Shown: positions 26,347 to 35,942 of the stretch, piece after piece | How the letters are laid out: each line of letters opens with the position of its first letter | How positions within the stretch are numbered: position 1 is the first letter of the stretch | DNA from: Fimbriimonas sp. | GTDB lineage: Bacteria > Armatimonadota > Fimbriimonadia > Fimbriimonadales > Fimbriimonadaceae | Direction: 5' to 3' | Assembly (NCBI GenBank): GCA_031292555.1 | Contig: JARLGV010000011.1 | Coordinates: 1-64,000, forward strand | Length of the DNA: 64,000 nucleotides | The notes under the pieces: generated by a model | Database searches by the model: none | What the model was told of the DNA's origin: nothing | The model's input: only the letters and a program-made list of their open reading frames with translations | Translations under genes and position numbers: made by a program

Positions 26347-28380
26347 ATGAGACTGGACGAATACGACTGGCTGCTGATGCTGAGGGATTTCTTCTCCGGC
26401 CTCACGTGGATCGTCGCGGTCGTCTTCTTTCTCAGCGGCTCCCAAGACCTCGTCTATGACGTCGGCGCCTACTGGCTCCGGTTCTGGCGTCAGTTCACGT
26501 ATCGCAGGAAACCTAGGCTTACTCTCGAGCGCCTTAGGGCACGCGAGCAGCAGCGTATCGCGGTGATGGTTCCGGCCTGGAACGAGGGAGAAGTTGTCGC
26601 CAGCATGGTCGACAACATCATCAAGCGCGTCGAATACGACAATTATTCCATTTTCGTGGGGACCTATCCAAACGATCCGGCCACTCAGGCATGCGTTGAT
26701 CGCCTATCCAAGGACTATCCCCAGATCATCAAGGTCGTCACCGCCCGACCCGGCCCAACGACTAAGGCGGACTGCCTTCAGAACGTCCTCGCGGCGATTC
26801 GCGCCAAAGAAGAGGCGGAGCTTATCAACTACGACATCATCCTCATGCACGACGCGGAGGACTGGGTGCATCCCCAGGAGTTCCTGGTGCACAACTACTT
26901 GATCCCCCAGATCGACGTCGTTCAGTTGCCGATTCTCCCGTTCCCTGCCAAATGGAATAAGTGGGTGCACTGGATTTACGCAGACGAGTTCAGCGAGAAC
27001 CACATGAAGGATGTGCCGGTTCGAGAGAAGATCTCGGGCTTCGTACCCTATGCGGGCACCGGAACCGGCTTTTCGCGCAAGGTCATCGAGTTCCTTGCCG
27101 ATGAATTCGACGGACAGGTTTTCAACGAAACGTCGATGACCGAGGATTACTCGATGTCGAAGAAGATCCGGGAAGCCGGTATGAAGTCGGCGTTCGTGAA
27201 TGTCGTCCTTGGCGACGACGACTCGCCCTGGTGGAAGCCCCTCTACAAGCGACCGATGTTCATCTCGAATTGGTCGTACTTCCCGATGGATTGGACTCGC
27301 TCGGTCCGCCAGAAGTCGCGCTGGATCATCGGAATTTCCTTGCAGGAATGGGAGCAGACCGGATGGGTCGGCAACTGGCTCATGAAGGAGAACTTCGTCA
27401 AGGACCGCAAGGTCTTCGTTGCGGCGTCGGCGTCATTCTTGGGCTACCTGGTTCTCATCTACAATATCGTATTCGTGCTGGGCTACTTCCACCTGGTGCC
27501 TTTCCAACTGCTTCCAACCCTTGTCGCCGGCGAGCCGCTAGCCAACCTTGTCTCCTTCTGCACGTTCTACATGCTGTTGCGGATCACTCAGCGCATCACC
27601 TGGGTGGGGCTGACCTACGGGCTCGGTCCTGGCCTGCTCTCAGTGCCGCGCCTTATCGTCGGAAACATCATAAACGGCCTCGCCTCATTCCGCGCCCTGA
27701 AAGTATTTGCCGATTCGCGAAGCGGCAAGGCTACGGTGCGGTGGGACAACACCACGCATCTGGAAGGAATCGGCGATATGGGCGGAGTTGAGCCGGTTCG
27801 GACCAAAGTCGAGGTCCAGTTCGTTCCGATCGAAGAGATCGTGACCGGTCTGACGTCAGAAGAACCAGAAGCGATCGTCAAGGCACTCCGCGTAGTTCCC
27901 GCTACTCCCCTAGACACAGAACGGGCAGAACTTATCGCCTACATGCGCTCGCTCGTATCTCACCGCGAACTCAAGGTGCGGGCAGCGCTTGCCCAGACGA
28001 TGGGGCGCGTTCAGTGGCCCGAACTAAACCCCACGCTCTTCCACGCTTTGAGCGACACCGACTCGGTCGTGTTGCTGAACGCCGCACGCGCACTTCTGGA
28101 CCTCCCGAAAGGTGCCGCCATGATCGAGCAGGCGTTTTCAGTAGCAACGCCCAAGACGGTTGACGCGCTGATTCGCGTGATTGAACAGGACCGTCGGCGT
28201 CAGCGCCGGGTCTTTCATATGATCGACCAAGAGGAACTGCTCGTCACGAAGGCAAGTATTCTGGCCGGCTCGCAGATATTGCGCAAGAGGTACGCGACAT
28301 TCCTCGACGAGAAGTTGCTGCCAGACAAGGTTGCCGCGTCGCACTTACGCCTAGAGAACGTCCAACCGGACGCTCTCTAG
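26347..28380 (+). CDS. NfrB-like membrane glycosyltransferase (GT2) with HEAT-like tail
   Basis: The 677-residue protein has an N-terminal membrane helix (about 13-35) and a GT2 domain: VMVPAWNEGEVV, the DxD-type HDAEDWVHP, the acceptor motif MTEDYSM and RQKSRW (Q-x-x-R-W class). Several membrane helices follow (about 360-440). This order matches NfrB, the phage N4 adsorption protein B family. The last 170 residues read as HEAT-like helical pairs (LVSHRELKVRAALAQTMG; ALSDTDSVVLLNAARALL). No PilZ or MshEN c-di-GMP domain was seen. It probably polymerises and exports a surface polysaccharide with the BcsB-like protein. Confidence 0.82.
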   Translation: MRLDEYDWLLMLRDFFSGLTWIVAVVFFLSGSQDLVYDVGAYWLRFWRQFTYRRKPRLTLERLRAREQQRIAVMVPAWNEGEVVASMVDNIIKRVEYDNYSIFVGTYPNDPATQACVDRLSKDYPQIIKVVTARPGPTTKADCLQNVLAAIRAKEEAELINYDIILMHDAEDWVHPQEFLVHNYLIPQIDVVQLPILPFPAKWNKWVHWIYADEFSENHMKDVPVREKISGFVPYAGTGTGFSRKVIEFLADEFDGQVFNETSMTEDYSMSKKIREAGMKSAFVNVVLGDDDSPWWKPLYKRPMFISNWSYFPMDWTRSVRQKSRWIIGISLQEWEQTGWVGNWLMKENFVKDRKVFVAASASFLGYLVLIYNIVFVLGYFHLVPFQLLPTLVAGEPLANLVSFCTFYMLLRITQRITWVGLTYGLGPGLLSVPRLIVGNIINGLASFRALKVFADSRSGKATVRWDNTTHLEGIGDMGGVEPVRTKVEVQFVPIEEIVTGLTSEEPEAIVKALRVVPATPLDTERAELIAYMRSLVSHRELKVRAALAQTMGRVQWPELNPTLFHALSDTDSVVLLNAARALLDLPKGAAMIEQAFSVATPKTVDALIRVIEQDRRRQRRVFHMIDQEELLVTKASILAGSQILRKRYATFLDEKLLPDKVAASHLRLENVQPDAL

Positions 28381-28404
28381 ACGAACCGTTGGAACGGAAG
28401 CCTC

Positions 28405-31400
28405 CTATCGGATGACCCAGAACGCCCCGCCCGATGACCCGACGTATATCTTCCCGTCGGCTCCAATCGAAGGAGAGCTCTGCCCATACGTGTTTCCAGT
28501 TAAGAAACGCCATTTCATCTTCCCGGCCGCATTCACCGCGTACAAGTTACTGTCCTGCGATTGCACGTAGATCGTTCCATCCGAACCGATCGCCGGCGAC
28601 GACCGGATGATATCGTGGGTAGTGAAATTCCAGAGACCTGCTCCCGCTGCGCTGACCGCATAGAGATTCCCGTCGTTCGATCCGATATAGACAGTGCCGT
28701 CGGTTCCGACCGCAGGAGACGAAACGACAATGTCGCCAAGGGTCATTGCCCAGCTTTGCGAACCCGTTGGAGTAATCGCGTAGAGGTTGGAGTCTAATGA
28801 GCCAACGTAGATCGTTCCGTCCGGACCGACCGCCGGGCTCGACCGAACGCTGTTTCCGGTCTTGAACGCCCACTTCTTGGCGCCCGTCGGGCTGAGAGCA
28901 TACAGATTGCCATCATCGGAGCCCACGTAGATCGTGCCGTCGCTTCCTATCGCCGCCGAAGAGTAACCGTTCGTGGTGCTGCCTGTTACATACGTCCATT
29001 TCTTCGCGCCACCGCCAGTCAGCGCATAGACGATTCCGCCAAACGACTGGACGTAGATTGTGCCGTCAGGAGCGATCGTGGGCGACGCATATACCGGACT
29101 TCCCGTCGCGAACGACCACTGCTTGGAGCCGTCAGGATTCAAGGCGTAGACCGAGCCGTCCGTCGATCCGAAATAGACGGTACCGTCGGCGCCGAGCGCC
29201 GCAGAGGAATCTACTTCGCCACCGGTCTGGAATTGCCATTTGACAGAGCCGTCAGGATTGGCTGCCGTAAATTTCTTCCCGCCGCCCCCAATGTAGATCG
29301 TGCCGTCTCCGCCCAGAACTGGCGACGCGAAGATAGGGCTACCGGTGCTCAGTTGCCAGTTCTGATGGCCGGTCGCATCGATATCGTAGAGATTCCCGTC
29401 GTCTGAGCCGAAGTTGATCATGCCGTTGGGGCCGATCGTTGGGGAAGACTCGACGTAGCTTCCGGTCTGAAATACCCACTTCTGGGTCCCGTTGGGGTTC
29501 ACGGCATACAGGTTGTCGTCGATGCATCCGACGTAGATCGTGCCGTCCGAACCGATCGTCGCCGTTGATTTTCCAATTTGATCACCGGTCTGGAACTGCC
29601 ATTTCAGGGTGCCATTCGGGTTTAGCGCATACAGCTCGTTGGTCCATGCGCCCACGTAGATCGTTCCGTCGGATCCGATGATCGGAGACGAGTCGACACC
29701 ACCGGCGGCTTGGTACTTCCATTTCTGCGATCCCGTGGAGTCGATCGCATAGAGGTAGCCATCGCCGGATCCCACATAAATCGTGCCGTCCGAACCGATC
29801 GCCGGTGTTGAATCGATGTAGTTCGTTGCAGAAAAGCTCCACTTCAAGGTTCCGGTCGAGTTGATCGCATAGAGTCTTCCGTCTCGGGCGCCTATGTAAA
29901 TGGTTCCGTCCGGCGCCAGCGTCGGCGATGAGTGGATATGCGCTCCGATCGTGTACGACCACTTCTTCGTGCCGGCAGAATTGACCGCGTAAAGGTTGCC
30001 GTCGTCCGATCCCACATAGATGGTCCCGTCCGATCCGATCGCCGGCGACGAATCCACTTGGTCGCCTGTCTTGAACGACCACTTCTTCGTCCCGGACGGC
30101 AAGAGCGCATAGAGATTGCCATCGCCCGAACCAACGTATATCACGTTTCCAGCGCCAATCGCCGGGTTCGATTGGATCGCGCCGTTCGTCGCGAATTGCC
30201 AGACCGCTTGGCCGGAAGAGTTAACTTCTCCAACCACTCCACCTCCGGTCCCGGCGACCAAGGCTCCGCTCGAAGTGTAGGCGACCTTCGTGCTGATGTT
30301 GCCGCCACCACCAACCCATGATAGTTGGCCAAGTGCTCCGGCGCCGGTTCCGCTCCCCGTGTTCTTTGCGTTCGCGCGGAATTTGGGCCAAGGCGTTGTC
30401 GCCAATCCAGTTGCATGGGGAGTCACCGTCAAGGTCGCTTTGACGACTGTGCCGGATGGCGATTTCGCCGAGATATTCGCCACCACCGAGCCGCTGATCG
30501 CCGCAGTGGAGATCGTGAATGTCGCCGTGGATGAACCTCCGGCGACCGTGGCCGAGCTCGGCACGGTCACCGCGGTTTGATCGGAGGTCAGCCCGCACTT
30601 CATGCCGGCGGTGGGCGCAATGCCGCTAAGGATCAGTGTCCCTACCGCCGTCGTTCCGCCCACGACCGATGCCGGTGAGATCGTAAGGCTCGTGAGGGTC
30701 ACGGGATTGATTGTTAGGGTCACGGCAATCGATGTCGATCCGGCAGATGCCGTGATTTTGGCTGGAGTGGACGAAGTAACGGCTTTCGTAGTGATCGAGA
30801 ACGTTGCCGACGACGTCCCGCCTGGAACCGTGACGGTCGCCGGCGCGGCAGCCGAGGTCGAACTCGACTTGAGGGTCACCTTAAAGCCGGCGGGCGGCGC
30901 ATTTCCGCCAAGTGTCAATGTGCCAACCGAGGACTTGCCTCCTGTAACACTCGTGGGAGCGATCGTGAACAAGGTGAGGGCGATCGGCTTTACGGTAAGG
31001 ACCGCCGTCACCTTCGCTCCGCCCAGCGATGCCGTGATCGTGATCTTCGTCGATGCGGTGACGGACCCTGTCACAAAGCTCATTGTTGCCACTTTCGAGC
31101 CGGCCGGTACAGTTACCGATCCGGGGCCACCCCATGCCGGTGACGTCGACGTGAAAGTCACTTTGCTGCCACCCGATGGAGCAGCCGAGCTGATATTGAC
31201 GGTTCCAGTTACCGATCCTCCCTCTTGAACGCTTGTCGGCGAAAGGGACAGGCTCGTAACCTTAGGCGGCTGGATCGAAAGGGATGACGTGACCGAACTC
31301 TTCCCCAGAGTCGCCTTGATCTTGGCCGCCGTCACAGCGGGTACTGCCGTCGTGGTGACCGTAAACGTCGTGCTCGATTGTCCGCCCGCAACCGTGACGG

Positions 31401-31614
31401 AAGAAGGCAGGCTTGCGGCAGTGCTGCTCGAGGCGAGTGCGACCACGATTCCCGAGCTGCCGGCCTTTGCCGAAAGCGTCACTGTTCCCTTCGAGCTTGC
31501 CCCTCCCTGAAGCGACGCCGGCGAAAGCGCCAATTTCGACACGGACTGTGCCGATGCCATCGACGCGACACAAAGAACCCATAGGGCGATACCAATTTTG
31601 AGAACCGATTTCAT
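28405..31614 (-). CDS. Second secreted Ig-like plus 16-repeat propeller protein
   Basis: The 1069-residue protein has a signal peptide ending SMASAQS. Four Ig-like repeats (about residues 24-400; each with SPTSV.GG.S..GT) come next, then the linker TTPWPKFRANAKNTGS. Sixteen propeller repeats of 38-42 residues follow, mostly GTIYVGSDDGNLYAVN.TG, with a last repeat ending GAFWVIR. Architecture, repeat number and linker match the 5792-9007 protein, so they are paralogues, though the repeats here are more uniform. It converges on the exopolysaccharide operon with 24 bp between stops. A role in surface binding is inferred. Confidence 0.86.
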   Translation of the reverse strand: MKSVLKIGIALWVLCVASMASAQSVSKLALSPASLQGGASSKGTVTLSAKAGSSGIVVALASSSTAASLPSSVTVAGGQSSTTFTVTTTAVPAVTAAKIKATLGKSSVTSSLSIQPPKVTSLSLSPTSVQEGGSVTGTVNISSAAPSGGSKVTFTSTSPAWGGPGSVTVPAGSKVATMSFVTGSVTASTKITITASLGGAKVTAVLTVKPIALTLFTIAPTSVTGGKSSVGTLTLGGNAPPAGFKVTLKSSSTSAAAPATVTVPGGTSSATFSITTKAVTSSTPAKITASAGSTSIAVTLTINPVTLTSLTISPASVVGGTTAVGTLILSGIAPTAGMKCGLTSDQTAVTVPSSATVAGGSSTATFTISTAAISGSVVANISAKSPSGTVVKATLTVTPHATGLATTPWPKFRANAKNTGSGTGAGALGQLSWVGGGGNISTKVAYTSSGALVAGTGGGVVGEVNSSGQAVWQFATNGAIQSNPAIGAGNVIYVGSGDGNLYALLPSGTKKWSFKTGDQVDSSPAIGSDGTIYVGSDDGNLYAVNSAGTKKWSYTIGAHIHSSPTLAPDGTIYIGARDGRLYAINSTGTLKWSFSATNYIDSTPAIGSDGTIYVGSGDGYLYAIDSTGSQKWKYQAAGGVDSSPIIGSDGTIYVGAWTNELYALNPNGTLKWQFQTGDQIGKSTATIGSDGTIYVGCIDDNLYAVNPNGTQKWVFQTGSYVESSPTIGPNGMINFGSDDGNLYDIDATGHQNWQLSTGSPIFASPVLGGDGTIYIGGGGKKFTAANPDGSVKWQFQTGGEVDSSAALGADGTVYFGSTDGSVYALNPDGSKQWSFATGSPVYASPTIAPDGTIYVQSFGGIVYALTGGGAKKWTYVTGSTTNGYSSAAIGSDGTIYVGSDDGNLYALSPTGAKKWAFKTGNSVRSSPAVGPDGTIYVGSLDSNLYAITPTGSQSWAMTLGDIVVSSPAVGTDGTVYIGSNDGNLYAVSAAGAGLWNFTTHDIIRSSPAIGSDGTIYVQSQDSNLYAVNAAGKMKWRFLTGNTYGQSSPSIGADGKIYVGSSGGAFWVIR

Positions 31615-31819
31615 GGCAAAACCAAAACCTATCTGCAGACTTTAGCGATTCTATCACCCTAACCAATCGTGAGAGGAACCTCTTGATGGCTATGGACCAT
31701 CGGCAGCGAAAACTTGCTGATGAACAAAACGCACTCGCCAGCGGCACGAGGCCGATTCTCGATCGAAAGGAGTCGTTTCGCTCGACATTCCTGGCGAGTG
31801 TGTCCAGAATAGGCTAACC

Positions 31820-32851
31820 ATGTCGAAGTTGAGAATTGGTTTTGTCGGGGTGGGCAATATGGGCCAGGCTGCCCACTTGAGGAACTACGCGACCCTGCCG
31901 GAGTGTGAGGTCGTTGCCCTCGCCGAGGTCCGCCCGAAACTCGGTCAGGAGGTGGCTCGTCGCTACGGTATTCATCACGTCTATACGAGCCATCGTGAGA
32001 TGTTGGAGAAAGAAGCGCTCGACGGCGTAGTCGCCATCCAGCAGTTCCAAAACCACATCGCGCTCATTCCCGATCTCCTGGCTTACGGCGTGCCGATCAT
32101 GACGGAGAAACCGCTCGCCGATACCGTGGCCCATGGAAGGGCGATTCTCGAGAGTGCCCGAGTGTCCAGTGCGCCGGTCTACCATGCCTACCACAAGCGC
32201 AGCGATCCGGCGATCGCATTCGCGAAGGGCAAGATCGAGGAGTGGACAGCCTCAGGCGACTTCGGTCCAATGCGCTATGTTCGGATCACGATGCCGCCCG
32301 GCGACTGGGCGCGCGAAGGCTTTGCGTCGAATATCCGAACCGATGAGTCGTACGACGGACTGTCGGTAGAGTGGGACCTTTATATCAAGTTTGTCAATTA
32401 CTACATCCATCAGGTCAACCTCATGCGGTTCTTGCTTGGGGAGGATTACGAGGTCCTGTTCGCCGATCCAGGGTCGATTACTTTGGCGACGCGCAGCACG
32501 TCCGGCGTGTCCGGGCTCATCGAAATGGCGCCCTATGAAACGACCCTTGCCTGGCAGGAGTCGGTACTCGTCGCCTTCCAAAAAGGGTGGATCAAAGTTG
32601 ATCTTCCCGCCCCGATGACCCTCGACGAGCCGGGCGCTGTAATCGTATTCGAGGATCCGGGTGGCGGAGCGACGGCAAAGGAATCCCGGCCCTCGCTTCC
32701 ACATATCCATGCCATGCGTGCGCAAGCACAACACTTCCTAAGGGCGATACGCGGGGAAGCCCATCCCTTGTGCGGCGCGGAGGATGCGTTCAAAGACCTC
32801 TTGGTCGCTCAAGCCTACGTGGACCTGTTCGAAGGCAAGGCGAGGGCTTAG
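31820..32851 (+). CDS. Gfo/Idh/MocA family oxidoreductase
   Basis: The 343-residue protein has an N-terminal Rossmann motif (FVGVGNMGQAAH) and the family EKP motif (TEKPLADT, about residue 96-99). The C-terminal alpha/beta domain includes HAYHKRSDPA and a histidine in YYIHQVNLMRF consistent with the catalytic region. These NAD(P)-dependent enzymes oxidise sugars, inositols or their derivatives; the substrate is not predictable here. Its stop lies two bases before the FG-GAP protein start, so they are coupled. Confidence 0.9.
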   Translation: MSKLRIGFVGVGNMGQAAHLRNYATLPECEVVALAEVRPKLGQEVARRYGIHHVYTSHREMLEKEALDGVVAIQQFQNHIALIPDLLAYGVPIMTEKPLADTVAHGRAILESARVSSAPVYHAYHKRSDPAIAFAKGKIEEWTASGDFGPMRYVRITMPPGDWAREGFASNIRTDESYDGLSVEWDLYIKFVNYYIHQVNLMRFLLGEDYEVLFADPGSITLATRSTSGVSGLIEMAPYETTLAWQESVLVAFQKGWIKVDLPAPMTLDEPGAVIVFEDPGGGATAKESRPSLPHIHAMRAQAQHFLRAIRGEAHPLCGAEDAFKDLLVAQAYVDLFEGKARA

Positions 32852-32853
32852 CG

Positions 32854-33912
32854 ATGGCTGTTATTTTCCGAAAGCAGCAGATCTCCAGCGAATCGTTCGA
32901 GTCGGCCAACGCATGGGACGTCGACGGTGACGGAGTCCTCGATATCGTCTCGGGAAGCTTCTGGTACAAGGGCCCCTCCTTTCACAGGCGATACTACATC
33001 GGTGACGTTCCGCGGATCTCGGAGTACTACGACGACTTCTCGACCCTTCGCCTCAGTCTCGATGGCCGCCCGGGATTCGTAACCGGCGGTTGGTGGGGCG
33101 GCAATCTTCGCTGGCGCGAGTGCCCGGCCGACCCGACCCAGGAATGGCCCGAACACGTGCTCGCCGACGATCTCGGCAACATCGAGACGACGAGAATGTG
33201 GGATATCGACGGCGATGGCGAACTGGAGATCGTGCCAAACACGCCAGGCTCCGCGTTCGCTTACTACAAGGCGGTTCCCGGAGCTATCGCACTTGAACGC
33301 CACCTTGTGTCCGAGACACCGATCGGCCACGGGTACGGGTTTGGCGACGTCGACGGTGACGGACACAGCGAATTCGTCTTTCGGAACGGCTATCTCAAGA
33401 TGACTGAAGGCGCATGGCGGCACGTCGCCGCTTTCGAACTGGATCACTGGGACGCGTCGTGCCCGATGCTTGTCGTCGACGTGAACCGGGACGGACGCGC
33501 CGACCTCATTGTCGGTCGCGCTCACTCCTATGGGTTGGATTGGTACGAGCAAACGGAACACGGAAAGTGGATCAAGCACCCGATCGACCCGTTCGTCGCC
33601 CAATATCACGACCTGCATTGGGTCGACATCGACGGTGACGGCGAAAACGAACTGGTGACCGGAAAGCGGGCCCGCGCTCACAATGGCGCCGAGGCTGGAG
33701 AGGGCGATCCACTGGGGATCTACTACTTCAAATGGACCGGCGAATCGTTCGCGAAGCAAGTCATCGACCATGTGCCGGTCGGCGGATCGGGAGGTGGTTG
33801 CGGCATTCATTTCATGCCCGCCGATCTGCGTGGCGTCGGTAGACTGGACATCGTAGCGCCCGGCAAGGACGGGCTATTCGTCTACTGGAACGAAGGCAAC
33901 GGCTCCATTTAG
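32854..33912 (+). CDS. FG-GAP/VCBS-type beta-propeller protein
   Basis: The 352-residue protein carries repeated calcium-loop motifs DVDGDGVLDIV, DIDGDGELEIV, DVDGDGHSEFV, DVNRDGRADLI and DIDGDGENELV, spaced as in integrin-like propellers. No signal peptide is visible, so it may be cytoplasmic or use an unusual export route. ATG 32854 follows the upstream stop by two bases. The pairing with a Gfo/Idh oxidoreductase suggests carbohydrate-related work, but its function is unknown. Some fungal and bacterial FG-GAP proteins are lectins or lyases. Confidence 0.82.
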   Translation: MAVIFRKQQISSESFESANAWDVDGDGVLDIVSGSFWYKGPSFHRRYYIGDVPRISEYYDDFSTLRLSLDGRPGFVTGGWWGGNLRWRECPADPTQEWPEHVLADDLGNIETTRMWDIDGDGELEIVPNTPGSAFAYYKAVPGAIALERHLVSETPIGHGYGFGDVDGDGHSEFVFRNGYLKMTEGAWRHVAAFELDHWDASCPMLVVDVNRDGRADLIVGRAHSYGLDWYEQTEHGKWIKHPIDPFVAQYHDLHWVDIDGDGENELVTGKRARAHNGAEAGEGDPLGIYYFKWTGESFAKQVIDHVPVGGSGGGCGIHFMPADLRGVGRLDIVAPGKDGLFVYWNEGNGSI

Positions 33913-33939
33913 CATCTTCCAGTATCCAAGACTTCAACG

Positions 33940-35805
33940 ATGGCATCCTCACCAAGCGACCTGTTTGCCAAAGCCACCCGGGCGAATGCCGCCGGGAAAC
34001 TTGACGAAGCCATCCAAGCGCTTCACCAGCTTCTCGCCCAATCGCCTTCGAACACGGAGGCGATGCTCCTATACGCGATCGTTCATTTCCGGACGAACGA
34101 CATAACTACGTCTTGCGAAACGCTCCAGCAAGTGGTTCAACTGGACCCTCATTCCAGTGATGCGTGCTTCTGGCTATCGGCGTCACTGAGGAAGTTGGGC
34201 CGGTCGTTCGAGGCCCTCGACTGGGCCAAGCGTGCACTGGAACTCGGTCAACCGGCCGAGCATGCATTGAATCAGGTGGGAATGTGCCTGCTCGACCTTG
34301 ACAAGGGCGACCAGGCAGTTTCGGTGTTTCAGCAAGCGCTCGAGAAGTCGCCCAACGCGGGCCCGATCCTTGAGAACCTTGGCCGGGCACTCCAATCCGT
34401 CGGCCGCTACCAAGAGGCGGTCCGCGCCTATCGCCGGGCGATTTCGGTCGGGCCGATGCGCGCCGGGCTTCTCTTGCGTCTCGGCGACGCATATTTGCTC
34501 GCGTCGAACGCTCAGGGCGCCGTCCAAACGGCACAGTCGGTGCTGCAGATGGAGCCAGACTCCGCAGCGGGAAACCTCCTGATGGCGCGTGCGCTGATCG
34601 AGGACGGAAGGGGCGCTCAAGCGCTTCCGTACTCGAAGCGTGCGGCCGAACTGGAGCCCGAAAGCTCCATCGCTGCATCCTATCACGGTCGTGCGCTGCA
34701 AAGCTCAGGGAAACTCGTCGGGGCCGACGAGATGTTTCGTCGCTCGATCGAACTGGAGCCGCATCAGGGATTCGCCTATCACGCCCTGATCCACAATCGG
34801 AAGGTTACCGATCTGGAACGCCCCCTCATCCGCGATATGGACGGCCTTTGCCGCGACCCAGAGATGGGTTCAGCCCACAAGCTGCTCCTCCATTACGCAC
34901 TTGGAAAGGCGCTCGAAGACCTGGGGCAGTTCGAACCGGCGATGGGACACTACGATGAAGCGAACCGTATCGATCACGCGCTCAAGGCTGGGAGGGTCGA
35001 GTTCTCTAAAGACCGCATCGTGGAGACCACCGACTTTCTCATCGAGACGTTTACGAGAGAGTTTCTCGACCGAAATCTGGGTGTTGGCTTTACGAACGAG
35101 CTTCCGATATTCGTCGTTGGCATGATGCGGTCAGGCACGACACTCGCCGAGCAGATCCTGTCGAGCCACTCGAAGATTGGCGGGGTGGGTGAGCAGATCT
35201 TCTGGTCGGACAATGCTGGAACCCGCGAGAAAGTGTTCAACGGCGCCGACGCGGTCGACACTCAGCGCATCGCCAAGCTATGCCGCACGTATCTGAACCG
35301 ACTGGAAACAATGGCGCCTGGCTTTGCCCGCGTCGTGGACAAACTTCCGACGAACTATCTGCTTCTAGGCGTGCTACGTCTCGCTCTACCCAATGCGCGC
35401 ATCATTCACATGCGGCGACACCCCGTGGACACATGCATTTCGATCTGGGCGAATCCCCTTACGCCTGAGTTAACGTTCGGCGGGGATAGGGCAAACCTGG
35501 TGAGCGCCTATCTCGAATATCTTCGGCTGATGTCCCATTGGCGAACAGTGCTGCCCGCCGATCGCCTGTTCGAAGTTCATTATGAAGATTTGGTTTACGA
35601 TCAGGAGCGGTGGTCGCGCAATATGATCGAGTTTTGCGGATTGGAATGGGAGGAAGCGTGCCTGCGGCCGCAGGACAACCCGAACACAGTGCGAACCCCA
35701 AGCGTCTGGCAAGTTCGCCAGCCGATCTATCGAACTTCTACTGAACGCTGGCGGAAGTTCGAAACGTGCCTCGGCGCGTTTTCCGAACTGATGGATATCG
35801 TGTAG
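33940..35805 (+). CDS. TPR-sulfotransferase fusion protein
   Basis: The first 340 or so residues of the 621-residue protein are tetratricopeptide repeats (for example LENLGRALQSVGRYQEAVRAY). The C-terminal 240 are a PAPS-dependent sulfotransferase. The 5'-phosphosulfate loop is GMMRSGTTLAEQIL near residue 394, and the 3'-phosphate motif is RRHPVDTCIS. A conserved end VWQVRQPIYRTSTERWRKF is also present. This TPR fusion is a known bacterial architecture. The acceptor could be a protein, a lipid or a glycan. It starts 27 bp after the FG-GAP gene and may be in the same transcript. Confidence 0.88.
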   Translation: MASSPSDLFAKATRANAAGKLDEAIQALHQLLAQSPSNTEAMLLYAIVHFRTNDITTSCETLQQVVQLDPHSSDACFWLSASLRKLGRSFEALDWAKRALELGQPAEHALNQVGMCLLDLDKGDQAVSVFQQALEKSPNAGPILENLGRALQSVGRYQEAVRAYRRAISVGPMRAGLLLRLGDAYLLASNAQGAVQTAQSVLQMEPDSAAGNLLMARALIEDGRGAQALPYSKRAAELEPESSIAASYHGRALQSSGKLVGADEMFRRSIELEPHQGFAYHALIHNRKVTDLERPLIRDMDGLCRDPEMGSAHKLLLHYALGKALEDLGQFEPAMGHYDEANRIDHALKAGRVEFSKDRIVETTDFLIETFTREFLDRNLGVGFTNELPIFVVGMMRSGTTLAEQILSSHSKIGGVGEQIFWSDNAGTREKVFNGADAVDTQRIAKLCRTYLNRLETMAPGFARVVDKLPTNYLLLGVLRLALPNARIIHMRRHPVDTCISIWANPLTPELTFGGDRANLVSAYLEYLRLMSHWRTVLPADRLFEVHYEDLVYDQERWSRNMIEFCGLEWEEACLRPQDNPNTVRTPSVWQVRQPIYRTSTERWRKFETCLGAFSELMDIV

Positions 35806-35942
35806 GCGGCGCGGTTCAGCCACCGTGCAAACGGTGACAAGGGTCGTGCTGGACAAGTTCGGAGTTCGTCTGGCGCCAGGCATAAGGCCCTGAACAAATA
35901 CCGATCTTTGGGACACTCAAACACAAGGAGAGACCCGGAAGC

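Noticed and set aside
28372-28383. CTCTAGACG at the end of the NfrB-like gene
   Set aside because: It is part of the stop codon context of the gene and not near a promoter.
28381-28404. CCGTTGGAACGG between the GT2 and propeller genes as a terminator
   Set aside because: The loop would be two bases, so a stable hairpin cannot form.
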